Of a stretch of DNA of 9,044 bases, positions 1 to 5,526 are shown piece by piece (the first letter of the stretch is position 1; every line of letters begins with the position of its first letter). This DNA comes from an uncultured Bacilli bacterium (GTDB lineage Bacteria; Bacillota_I; Bacilli_A; RF39; UBA660): positions 1 through 9,044 of the forward strand of contig CANQEF010000043.1 in NCBI GenBank assembly GCA_947594675.1, read 5' to 3'. Under the pieces are notes generated by a model. That model did not search any database. It saw only the letters and a list, made by a program, of their open reading frames with translations, and was not told where the DNA came from. A program made the translations under genes and the position numbers.

Positions 1-64
1 GTCATCTTTACTTGTAAGCATGGCAAGTATTGGTATTATTTTGAATATTTCTAGAAATAATTGA
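1..64 (+). CDS. 3' end of a SEDS-family peptidoglycan polymerase gene (FtsW/RodA type), cut by the window start
   Basis: Bases 2-61 encode 20 residues followed by TGA at 62-64; the tail reads SSLLVSMASIGIILNISRNN. On its own this is too short to name. The copy of this segment at 1084-1179 keeps more upstream sequence, and there the same frame reads GVTLPFLSYGGSS before the shared part. That is the hallmark C-terminal motif of FtsW/RodA/SpoVE, the membrane glycosyltransferases that polymerise lipid II with a partner class B PBP in division or elongation. The last membrane helix and a short cytoplasmic tail are what remains here. FtsW is favoured over RodA because of the TLPF...SYGGSS and NISR wording, but the two cannot be separated firmly. 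The gene appears intact at its 3' end, and the ORF6N gene promoter starts 8 bp after its stop. Confidence 0.72.
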   Translation, partial: SSLLVSMASIGIILNISRNN

Positions 65-77
65 AACAGGATTGACA
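1..77 (+). repeat. Direct repeat copy A (SEDS gene tail plus -35 box), 77 bp
   Basis: Bases 1-77 are identical, base for base, to 1116-1192. The repeat covers the last 20 codons of the SEDS gene, its stop, and the TTGACA -35 box of the following promoter. After base 77 the copies diverge, with shorter shared blocks (ATGTTTGATATA, AAGTAAGGGGG). The left limit of copy A is unknown because the window begins here; copy B matches the SEDS family for 32 bp further left. Confidence 0.95.
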
Positions 78-100
78 CACAAACTAATGTTTGATATATT
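72..100 (+). promoter_or_regulatory. Promoter of the first ORF6N gene
   Basis: A perfect -35 box TTGACA (72-77) is followed after 17 bp by TATATT (95-100), a one-mismatch -10 box. Transcription should start near 107, giving a short leader with a ribosome binding site AAGGGGG (about 118-124) ahead of the ATG at 135. The promoter begins 8 bp after the SEDS gene stop, so the ORF6N gene can be expressed independently of the division gene. Confidence 0.75.
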
Positions 101-134
101 TTAGCTATAAACGAAGTAAGGGGGAAAATTATAA

Positions 135-1025
135 ATGAATGGGATTGAATTATTAGAAGAATCAAAAATAGAAAATATGATTTATGAAGTAAGAGGAAAG
201 CAAGTAATGTTGGATTCTGATTTAGCTTTATTATACCAAGTTGAGACAAAAAGAATTAATGAAGCTGTTAGAAATAATTTAGAAAAATTTCCTGAAAGAT
301 TCTCTTGGTTATTGTCAAATAATGAATGGGATTTTTTGAGGTCGAAATTTTCGACCTCAAGTTTAGTGAATAATAATCATGGTGGTAGAAGATATAATCC
401 TCGTGTTTTTACCGAACAAGGTGTAGCGATGCTTGCCACTATTTTAAAATCTACTGTTGCAACTCAAGTTAGTATTGCTATCATGGATGCTTTTGTATTA
501 ATGCGAAAATATATTTCTAATGAATTAATTGAACAGAAATATATTAACAATTTAGTGATAAAACATGATGAAGATATCAAATTGTTACAAGAATCTTTTA
601 ACAAATTTGAAGAAAAGAAAAAAGATAATGAAATTTATTTTAATGGACAAATCTATGATGCTTATTCAAAAATAATTGATATTTTAAAAGATGCCCGTGA
701 TAATATAATTATTATTGATAACTATGCAGATAAATTTGTTTTAGATATGATAAGAAACCTAAAAATTGATGTAACTATAATATGTAAAAATAATAGTTTA
801 TTAAAAGAAATAGATATAGATAAATATCAAAAACAATATAAAAATTTAAAAGTAGTTTATAATAATGATTTTCATGATAGATACATTATATTAGACAAAA
901 AAGAAATTTATCATTTTGGATCATCTCTAAATTATGCTGGTAGTAAAACTTTTTCAATCAATAAATTAGAAGACGAAATTGTAAAAAACAGTTTAATAAA
1001 ATACGTACTTGCAATCATAAAATAA
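135..1025 (+). CDS. ORF6N-domain protein with a PLD-like C-terminal domain
   Basis: A 296-residue protein. Residues about 12-105 form an ORF6N domain, a DNA-binding module common in phage and mobile-element proteins; the family signature FTEQGVAML is at 92-100 and the GGRRYNP stretch at 83-89. A charged helical linker (about 123-165) follows. Residues about 168-296 resemble a phospholipase-D-type fold: a hydrophobic strand IIIIDNYADK (191-200), then FHDRYIILD (246-254) and GSSLNYAG (262-269). The last two look like one HKD motif (HxKxxxxD, then G[ST]) with Arg249 in place of Lys. Only one such motif is present, so an active site would need a dimer, as in the Nuc-type nucleases; loss of activity is equally possible. 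The start is fixed by AAGGGGG ten bases upstream. It has its own promoter, behind the SEDS gene. Function is unknown; a phage-derived regulator or a DNA-targeted nuclease are both plausible. Confidence 0.85.
   Translation: MNGIELLEESKIENMIYEVRGKQVMLDSDLALLYQVETKRINEAVRNNLEKFPERFSWLLSNNEWDFLRSKFSTSSLVNNNHGGRRYNPRVFTEQGVAMLATILKSTVATQVSIAIMDAFVLMRKYISNELIEQKYINNLVIKHDEDIKLLQESFNKFEEKKKDNEIYFNGQIYDAYSKIIDILKDARDNIIIIDNYADKFVLDMIRNLKIDVTIICKNNSLLKEIDIDKYQKQYKNLKVVYNNDFHDRYIILDKKEIYHFGSSLNYAGSKTFSINKLEDEIVKNSLIKYVLAIIK
336..360. repeat. Perfect 12+1+12 palindrome inside the ORF6N coding region
   Basis: Left arm TTGAGGTCGAAA (336-347), one central T (348), right arm TTTCGACCTCAA (349-360), with no mismatch. 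In frame it encodes LRSKFSTS just before the GGRRYNP stretch. A matching palindrome of different sequence lies at the same codons of the second gene (1436-1474). In RNA it would form a 12-bp stem with an almost absent loop; in DNA it is a cruciform-capable or dimer-binding site. It could be an operator, an mRNA structure or a recombination point. Confidence 0.9.
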
Positions 1026-1039
1026 TAATCAGTTATTTT
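1019..1039 (+). terminator. Weak A/T-only hairpin at the end of the first ORF6N gene
   Basis: AAAATAA (1019-1025) pairs with TTATTTT (1033-1039) around a 7-base loop, and the stem includes the stop codon. It lacks any G-C pair and ends in only four T, so it is at best a weak terminator. A 10-bp direct repeat AATCAGTTAT occurs here (1027-1036) and again at 1059-1068. Confidence 0.3.
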
Positions 1040-1083
1040 GTAAGTGTAACCTATCAAAAATCAGTTATATAAGCTATGTTTAA

Positions 1084-1179
1084 GGAGTTACCCTTCCATT
1101 TTTAAGTTATGGTGGGTCATCTTTACTTGTAAGCATGGCAAGTATTGGTATTATTTTGAATATTTCTAGAAATAATTGA
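1084..1179 (+). pseudogene. Severed copy of the SEDS (FtsW/RodA) gene tail
   Basis: Read from 1084, this stretch gives GVTLPFLSYGGSS and then the same 20-residue tail as at the window start, ending in TGA at 1177-1179. The in-frame codon just before it (1081-1083) is TAA, and nothing further upstream resembles a SEDS protein. It is therefore a 31-codon fragment without a start, not a gene. The part that overlaps the window's first bases is 100% identical to the genuine 3' end. It marks the left border of the second ORF6N unit and implies that the duplicated or transferred segment began inside the SEDS gene. Confidence 0.8.
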
Positions 1180-1192
1180 AACAGGATTGACA
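1116..1192 (+). repeat. Direct repeat copy B (SEDS gene tail plus -35 box), 77 bp
   Basis: Exact match to bases 1-77 at an offset of 1115 bp, the length of one unit (SEDS tail, promoter, ORF6N gene, spacer). Both copies have the same orientation and the same relation to the ORF6N gene behind them. Confidence 0.95.
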
Positions 1193-1215
1193 TAAAAACA
1201 AATGTTTGATATAAG
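1187..1215 (+). promoter_or_regulatory. Promoter of the second ORF6N gene
   Basis: TTGACA (1187-1192), 17-bp spacer, TATAAG (1210-1215). The -35 box is the end of the 77-bp repeat; the -10 differs from that of the first promoter. A ribosome binding site AAGGGGG (1222-1228) precedes the ATG at 1237. Confidence 0.65.
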
Positions 1216-1236
1216 CAAAGTAAGGGGGATTTTTAT

Positions 1237-1865
1237 ATGAGCACAAATATATTAATTAAAGAGGAAAAGATTGAAAATATGATTTATGAAATAAGAGGAA
1301 AACAGTAATGTTAGACTCTGATTTAGCAAAACTTTATAAATGTGTAAATGGTACTAAAACGATTAATCAGTCAGTAAAAAGAAATATTGATAGGTTTCCT
1401 AAAGATTTTTATTTTCAATTAACCAACGAAGAATTTTTAAACTTGAAGTCCCAATTTGGGACTTCAAGTTTAAATGGATATGGTGTGGTTAGGAAAAATC
1501 CATATGTCTTTACAGAACAAGGAGTTGCTATGTTAGCAAGTGTTTTAAGAACTCCGATTGCTGTAAAAGTAAGTGTTAGAATTATGCACGCTTTTGTAAT
1601 AATGCGAAAATATATTTCTAATGAATTGATAGAGCAAAAATATATTAACAATTTAGTGATAAAGCATGAGGAAGACATCAAATTGTTACAAGAGTTTTTT
1701 AATAAATTTGAAGAAAAGGAAAAAGATAATGAAATTTATTTCAATGGACAAATATGTGATGCTTATAGACAGATGATTTTGAATATGGTAGGCATTACCT
1801 GTAGAAAGTTATGGAAAATTTTCTTATCTGTTTTCCAATTTAAGAATACCCAATTATTTTGCTAG
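1237..1865 (+). pseudogene. Second ORF6N gene, frameshifted and truncated
   Basis: Translation from the ribosome-binding-site-supported ATG at 1237 gives 23 codons (MSTNILIKEEKIENMIYEIR, then GKQ) and stops at TAA 1306-1308. The next frame continues the family protein from ATG 1308 (MLDSDLAKLY). Comparison with the first gene (GKQVMLDSDL) shows that one base is missing around 1303-1305. The stop and restart overlap as TAATG, so reinitiation might still yield a protein lacking the first residues. The ORF6N domain includes FTEQGVAML and is followed by the shared linker. Homology to the first gene ends abruptly at 1766. The remaining 32 codons (1767-1862) are unrelated and replace the PLD-like domain. 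Its ORF6N part is clearly diverged from the first gene, but the linker is about 91% identical in DNA. Confidence 0.85.
1436..1474. repeat. Perfect 19+1+19 palindrome inside the second ORF6N gene
   Basis: Left arm TTTAAACTTGAAGTCCCAA (1436-1454), central T (1455), right arm TTGGGACTTCAAGTTTAAA (1456-1474), no mismatch. It encodes LKSQFGTSS around its centre. The centre is the first base of the same Phe codon as in the first gene's palindrome, and the inner arms differ at three positions on each side, all compensated. Confidence 0.92.
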
Positions 1866-1866
1866 C

Positions 1867-1894
1867 AAAAAAGTGAACATTTTGTCCACTTTTT
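1867..1894. terminator. Bidirectional terminator between the second ORF6N gene and pnp
   Basis: AAAAAGTG (1868-1875) pairs with CACTTTTT (1887-1894). After one A/C mismatch the stem continues as ACA/TGT around a TTT loop. Runs of A on one side and T on the other serve as U-tracts for both directions, fitting two genes that converge here (pseudogene on +, pnp on -). A 14-bp palindrome TTTTGCTAGCAAAA (1857-1870) abuts it. Confidence 0.7.
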
Positions 1895-1933
1895 GTAAAT
1901 TCACTTTAATTAATTGGCAATTTTGTTTGTTTT

Positions 1934-4081
1934 TTATTTTTTCGCTTTTGGTAAAGCCTCTTTTCTAGAGAAATTTTGACGTCCTTTTTTATCTGTTCCT
2001 AAAGCCTTTACAATTATTTCGTCTCCTACTTTAACAACGTCTTCAACATTTTTTACATGCTCATTAGCAAGCTGTGATACATGAATTAATCCTTCACAAC
2101 CTGGCCATAATTCTACAAAGCAACCAAAATCTTCTATTTTTACAACTTTAGCCTCATAAATTTTACCTACTTCAACTTCTCTGACAATATCTTCAATCAT
2201 CTTTTTAGTTTTCTCTATAATATCTTTATCAGAATGATAAATAATTACTCGACCATCATCTTCAAGTTCTACTTTAACGGCATTAATATTAGTAACTTCA
2301 GTAACATTGGATGCCTCACAAATAATCTTGGTAATTGTCTCTCCACCTTTACCAATAACATCTTTAATTTTTAATGGGTTAATATTAAAGGTAACCATCT
2401 TTGGAGCATATTTTGATACTTCTTTGCGTGGTTCTTTTATTTGCTTTTCAATAACTTTTAGTATTTCTAAACGAGCTTTTTTTGCTTGTTGCAAAGCCTC
2501 TTTTAAAATTTGCTCTGTTATACCTTTAATTTTTATGTCCATTTGTAAAGCTGTTATACCATCTTTTGTACCAGCAACTTTAAAGTCCATATCTCCTAGA
2601 TGATCTTCCATACCTTGAATATCAGTTAATATAGTATAGTCATCACCATCAGTGATTAATCCCATTGCTATACCAGCAACTGGTGCTTTAATTGGTACTC
2701 CTGCTGCCATTAAGGACATACATCCCGCACAGATACTAGCTTGAGATGAAGAACCATTTGATTCAAGTATTTCAGAAACAACTCTAATAGTATAAGGAAA
2801 TTCTTCTTCACTAGGAATAACCTGAGCCAAGGCTTTTTCACCTAAAGCTCCGTGACCAATTTCTCGTCTTCCAGGAGCACCATATCTTCCAGTTTCACCA
2901 ACAGAAAATTGTGGAAAATTATAGTGTAACATAAAACGTTTTTGATCTTCCATACTTAAGCCATCAATAATTTGATGTTCATTCAAAGCACCTAAAGTGG
3001 TTACTGATAGTGATTGAGTTTCACCTCTAGTGAATAAAGCTGAACCATGAGTTCTAGGAAGTATATCAATATCTGTTGAAAGTTTTCTAATTTCATCCAT
3101 TTTTCTTCCATCAGATCTAATGTGTTCTTTAACTACTATACTTCTAAATAATTCATATTCAATATTTGAAACAACCATTTGCGCTTTAACAAGTAGTTCT
3201 TTTAACTCATTTTCTTTTAATTTGTCTTCATTTTCTTTAGTGTATAAATCTACTATTTCATCTTTTATTTCATCTATTGCAGCATATTTTTTCAACTTAT
3301 CCTTAATACGAAGAGCTTTATCCATTTTCTTGGTTATAAGTTTTCTTATTCTTGCAACCATTTCTTCATCTGGCACTAAGGTCTCATACTGCATTTTTTC
3401 TTCGCCAATTTCTTTAATTATCTTTTCTTGAAATTTTATTAATTCCTTTACAGCTTTATGACCATACATTAATGCCTCTAGCATGATATCTTCACTAACT
3501 TGTTTAGCACTAGATTCAACCATATTAATGGCATCTTTAGTACCAGCAACTGTTAAATCAAGTTCAGATACTTCTAATTCTTCTGGAGTTGGATTAATAA
3601 CAAATTTACCATTTACTCGCCCTACTTTTACTCCAGCAATTGGACCATTAAATGGAATTTTAGAAATGGAAACAGCTAAAGAAGAACCAAGCATGGCTGT
3701 TAATTCTGGTGAACAATCTTGATCAACTGATAAAACCATTGAAATGATTTGTACTTCATTTTTAAATCCTTCAGGGAATAAAGGTCTCATAGGTCTGTCA
3801 ATCATACGAGCTGCTAGTGTTGCTGCCTCGCTAGGACGGCCTTCTCTTTTTATGAAACCTCCTGGTATTTTTCCAACAGAATATAATTTTTCTTGATAAT
3901 TTACTGTTAAAGGGAAGAAATCTGATAATAGGTTTACATCTTTAGATACAACTGCTGCAGTTAAAACAACTGTATCATTATATCTAACTAATACAGCTCC
4001 ATCTGCTTGTTTACCTAATTCCCCATGCTCAACTATTATTTTTCTTCCATGAAAGTCTAATTCAAATTTTTTCTTTTTCAT
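1934..4081 (-). CDS. pnp: Polyribonucleotide nucleotidyltransferase (PNPase)
   Basis: A 715-residue, full-length PNPase, the cytoplasmic trimeric enzyme that degrades RNA 3'-to-5' by phosphorolysis and can add 3' tails in reverse. Order of parts: first RNase PH domain (about 10-145), helical linker (about 235-315), second RNase PH domain (about 320-545), KH domain (about 560-620, [10 protein letters not shown] at 577-586) and S1 domain (about 637-705, [20 protein letters not shown] at 651-670). In the second PH domain the phosphate-binding SSSQ stretch (444-447) and the catalytic [10 protein letters not shown] are present, with Asp493, Asp499 and Lys501 corresponding to Asp486, Asp492 and Lys494 of E. 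coli. The start has a strong AGGAGG (4091-4096) nine bases upstream. It lies 32 bp behind the unknown 273-residue gene and two genes behind rpsO, a variation on the usual rpsO-pnp pair. No defect is seen. Confidence 0.98.
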   Translation of the reverse strand: MKKKKFELDFHGRKIIVEHGELGKQADGAVLVRYNDTVVLTAAVVSKDVNLLSDFFPLTVNYQEKLYSVGKIPGGFIKREGRPSEAATLAARMIDRPMRPLFPEGFKNEVQIISMVLSVDQDCSPELTAMLGSSLAVSISKIPFNGPIAGVKVGRVNGKFVINPTPEELEVSELDLTVAGTKDAINMVESSAKQVSEDIMLEALMYGHKAVKELIKFQEKIIKEIGEEKMQYETLVPDEEMVARIRKLITKKMDKALRIKDKLKKYAAIDEIKDEIVDLYTKENEDKLKENELKELLVKAQMVVSNIEYELFRSIVVKEHIRSDGRKMDEIRKLSTDIDILPRTHGSALFTRGETQSLSVTTLGALNEHQIIDGLSMEDQKRFMLHYNFPQFSVGETGRYGAPGRREIGHGALGEKALAQVIPSEEEFPYTIRVVSEILESNGSSSQASICAGCMSLMAAGVPIKAPVAGIAMGLITDGDDYTILTDIQGMEDHLGDMDFKVAGTKDGITALQMDIKIKGITEQILKEALQQAKKARLEILKVIEKQIKEPRKEVSKYAPKMVTFNINPLKIKDVIGKGGETITKIICEASNVTEVTNINAVKVELEDDGRVIIYHSDKDIIEKTKKMIEDIVREVEVGKIYEAKVVKIEDFGCFVELWPGCEGLIHVSQLANEHVKNVEDVVKVGDEIIVKALGTDKKGRQNFSRKEALPKAKK

Positions 4082-4113
4082 AACTTACTTCCTCCTACAT
4101 TTTACTAATACCT

Positions 4114-4935
4114 TTATTTTACTTTATTCTTCATTAATTTTTTATTAATTAAATTCTCATCTAGATTAGCAGCTAGTTGTTTTAATATATTAGTATCAAT
4201 AAATTCTAATTGTTTTGGTTCTATAAATAAAAATTTATTTGCATAATCTAATTTTTTCTTAACTATATCTATCTCTTTTTCAACATCCTCTATATAATAA
4301 ATAATTTCTTCTAAATTTTTTTCTATATTTATGCCTTTTTTAGATAATGCAATATTAATTTTAGATAAGTCTTTTTTCCTTTGTTTTAAATTTTCTTTAA
4401 ATTCAGCTATATCTTGATAATCATTTCTATTTTTAATATAGTAAACATCATTAACTATATCATATCCATAAGTCCTATTATTCATAGTTAATTCTATTTT
4501 ATTAGCTATTTTTTTGTAAATAAAACTTTTATCATCTACAGAAGTAATTTCTTTAGTAGTACTATCTATTTTCTTAAAAATTAATTGTTGTTTAAATACT
4601 GGATTTTCTTCAATAAAAACTATTTCTTTAGAATCTTTATCAGTAACTTTTATATATCTTCCATCATATTCTTTACCAATAGTAAGTGTATAAGTTTGTT
4701 CACTATTAATTAATTGTTTGCGACATATTTTTATTAATTTATTATTATAAGAAAATTGTATTTGATATGTTTTTGAGTCAGGAGTTTGTTCTTTACTTAA
4801 AATAATAGGATTAGTTTCATTGCTGCTATTTATATTGATACTATCTTTATCACTTAATAGATTATTTTTATCTAAATTAGCAATTCTATCTAGTAAATTA
4901 TAAATTTCTACTTCAGCTTGCAAGTAATTATTCAT
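4114..4935 (-). CDS. Unknown protein encoded between rpsO and pnp
   Basis: A 273-residue protein that I do not recognise. It is strongly charged, rich in Lys, Asn and Ile, with no signal peptide or membrane segment, so probably cytoplasmic. Residues about 1-25 look helical. About 55-170 consist of alternating hydrophobic/polar stretches typical of beta strands (for example TYTLTIGKEYDGRYIKV at 81-97 and SFIYKKIANKIELTM at 137-151). About 172-235 form a predicted coiled coil rich in Glu/Lys (DYQDIAEFKENLKQRKKDL onward). A single Cys (71) and no catalytic signature are visible. A ribosome binding site AAAGGA (4947-4952) supports the ATG. It is separated from rpsO by a terminator and a possible promoter and is probably co-transcribed with pnp, 32 bp downstream. 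Base composition matches its neighbours, so there is no sign of recent transfer. Confidence 0.8.
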   Translation of the reverse strand: MNNYLQAEVEIYNLLDRIANLDKNNLLSDKDSININSSNETNPIILSKEQTPDSKTYQIQFSYNNKLIKICRKQLINSEQTYTLTIGKEYDGRYIKVTDKDSKEIVFIEENPVFKQQLIFKKIDSTTKEITSVDDKSFIYKKIANKIELTMNNRTYGYDIVNDVYYIKNRNDYQDIAEFKENLKQRKKDLSKINIALSKKGINIEKNLEEIIYYIEDVEKEIDIVKKKLDYANKFLFIEPKQLEFIDTNILKQLAANLDENLINKKLMKNKVK

Positions 4936-4971
4936 ACTAAATTCATTCCTTTAATAAATATTTCTTTAAAT

Positions 4972-5000
4972 ATTGTATCACAATAAATTTATAATTGACT
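4972..5000 (-). promoter_or_regulatory. Candidate promoter for the unknown gene and pnp
   Basis: On the minus strand TGATACAAT gives an extended -10 (TACAAT, 4977 down to 4972), with AGTCAA 17 bp upstream as a poor -35. It lies downstream of the rpsO terminator, where an internal promoter would be needed for pnp expression. Confidence 0.4.
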
Positions 5001-5044
5001 AGCAATTTTATAATTATTTGCTTTTTCCATGATTAAATTAGGTG

Positions 5045-5073
5045 AAAAAGAAAAAGAGACATGAGAAGTGTCT
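5045..5073 (-). terminator. Terminator after rpsO
   Basis: Minus-strand AGACA / TGTCT (5073-5069 with 5061-5057) forms a short stem with a 7-base loop, followed by CTTTTTCTTTTT. The stem begins inside the rpsO stop codon. The 5-bp stem is weak, so partial read-through into the next gene is likely. Confidence 0.5.
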
Positions 5074-5341
5074 ACTTTCTTAAACCTAATTTTTTTATAA
5101 CTTCACGATAACTTTGAATATCTTTTTTAGCTAAATATTGTAGCATATTTCTACGTTGACCAACTTTTTTTAGAAGTCCTCTACGAGAATGATGATCATG
5201 AATATGTACTTTTAAATGTTCTGTTAAATCATTGATTTCTTTTGTTAAAATTGCTATTTGTACTTCACATGATCCAGTATCTTTTTCATTTTTAGCAAAG
5301 TCTTTAATTATCTTAGCTTTTTCTTCTTTTGTTAATGCCAT
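5072..5341 (-). CDS. rpsO: Small ribosomal subunit protein S15
   Basis: From MALTKEEK the protein is 89 residues, the standard S15 length, so the start at 5341 is preferred to an in-frame ATG six codons upstream. That upstream ATG runs directly into AAAGGAAGTG, which is the ribosome binding site for the inner start. S15 binds the 16S rRNA three-way junction early in 30S assembly and contributes to bridge B4 with the 50S. The conserved [19 protein letters not shown] stretch (RNA-contacting loop and helix) is present at about residues 40-58. It has its own promoter and a structured leader that may mediate feedback by S15, and ends in a weak terminator before the 273-residue gene and pnp. Confidence 0.97.
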   Translation of the reverse strand: MALTKEEKAKIIKDFAKNEKDTGSCEVQIAILTKEINDLTEHLKVHIHDHHSRRGLLKKVGQRRNMLQYLAKKDIQSYREVIKKLGLRK

Positions 5342-5359
5342 ATTAACACTTCCTTTCAT

Positions 5360-5418
5360 ATAAATTCGCTACTACCAAGTAAGAAGTCGGAAATTCTTCT
5401 AACTGAGTACCAGTAAGC
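5360..5418 (-). promoter_or_regulatory. Structured 5' leader of rpsO, possible S15 autoregulatory site
   Basis: Between the predicted transcription start (near 5418) and the ribosome binding site, the minus strand holds three consecutive small hairpins: ACTG/CAGT (5413-5401), AGAAG/CTTCT (5400-5382) and TACT/AGTA (5381-5370). S15 is known to repress its own mRNA through leaders that imitate its 16S site in several phyla, including a Gram-positive three-way-junction type. The spacing is compatible with such a structure, but I could not match it to a described consensus. Confidence 0.4.
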
Positions 5419-5424
5419 TAGTTG

Positions 5425-5453
5425 TATTATACAATAAATGGACATTATATGCA
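5425..5453 (-). promoter_or_regulatory. Promoter of rpsO
   Basis: On the minus strand TTGCAT (5453-5448), 17-bp spacer, and a perfect TATAAT (5430-5425) preceded by TG one base off the extended position. It gives a leader of roughly 75 nt before the S15 start. Confidence 0.8.
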
Positions 5454-5482
5454 AGAAATAAATAATATATTTATGTAGAGAA

Positions 5483-5511
5483 TGGACTTTTTTTTAGAAG
5501 TTTGCTACACT
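5483..5511 (+). promoter_or_regulatory. Candidate promoter of the CPBP protease gene
   Basis: TGGACT (5483-5488), 17-bp spacer rich in T, and TACACT (5506-5511) with TG at 5503-5504 as an extended -10. Transcription would start near 5518, which leaves only a very short leader for the start at 5527 and would exclude the ATG at 5482. Confidence 0.35.
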
Positions 5512-5526
5512 TATAGTGGTGATGTT

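Noticed and set aside
46..59. 14-bp palindrome TATTTCTAGAAATA upstream of the ORF6N promoter, repeated at 1161-1174, as a conserved operator
   Set aside because: It lies within the last codons of the SEDS gene (NISRNN region), and the whole 77 bp is identical in both copies, so its conservation says nothing specific about an operator.
1091..1116. CCCTTCCAT...ATGGTGGG hairpin as a terminator of the first ORF6N gene
   Set aside because: The bases encode the SEDS motif TLPFLSYGG, and no T-run follows, so the pairing is best explained by the coding sequence.
1415..1681. Minus-strand 88-codon open frame antisense to the second ORF6N gene
   Set aside because: No ribosome binding site; it mirrors the ORF6N coding strand, and its most striking residues come from the palindrome.
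1867..1894. End of an IS3-like insertion sequence (GTCCACTTTTT wording)
   Set aside because: No transposase, partner inverted end or target duplication is present; a bidirectional terminator between convergent genes explains the structure.
2307..3722. Three plus-strand open frames inside pnp
   Set aside because: They are antisense to a clearly functional, conserved PNPase gene and have low-complexity Ser/Ile/Phe composition typical of shadow frames.
5482..5526. Upstream start of the CPBP protease adding 15 residues (MDFFLEVCYTYSGDV)
   Set aside because: There is no good ribosome binding site, and a candidate promoter overlaps these codons; ATG 5527 with GGTGAT is better supported.
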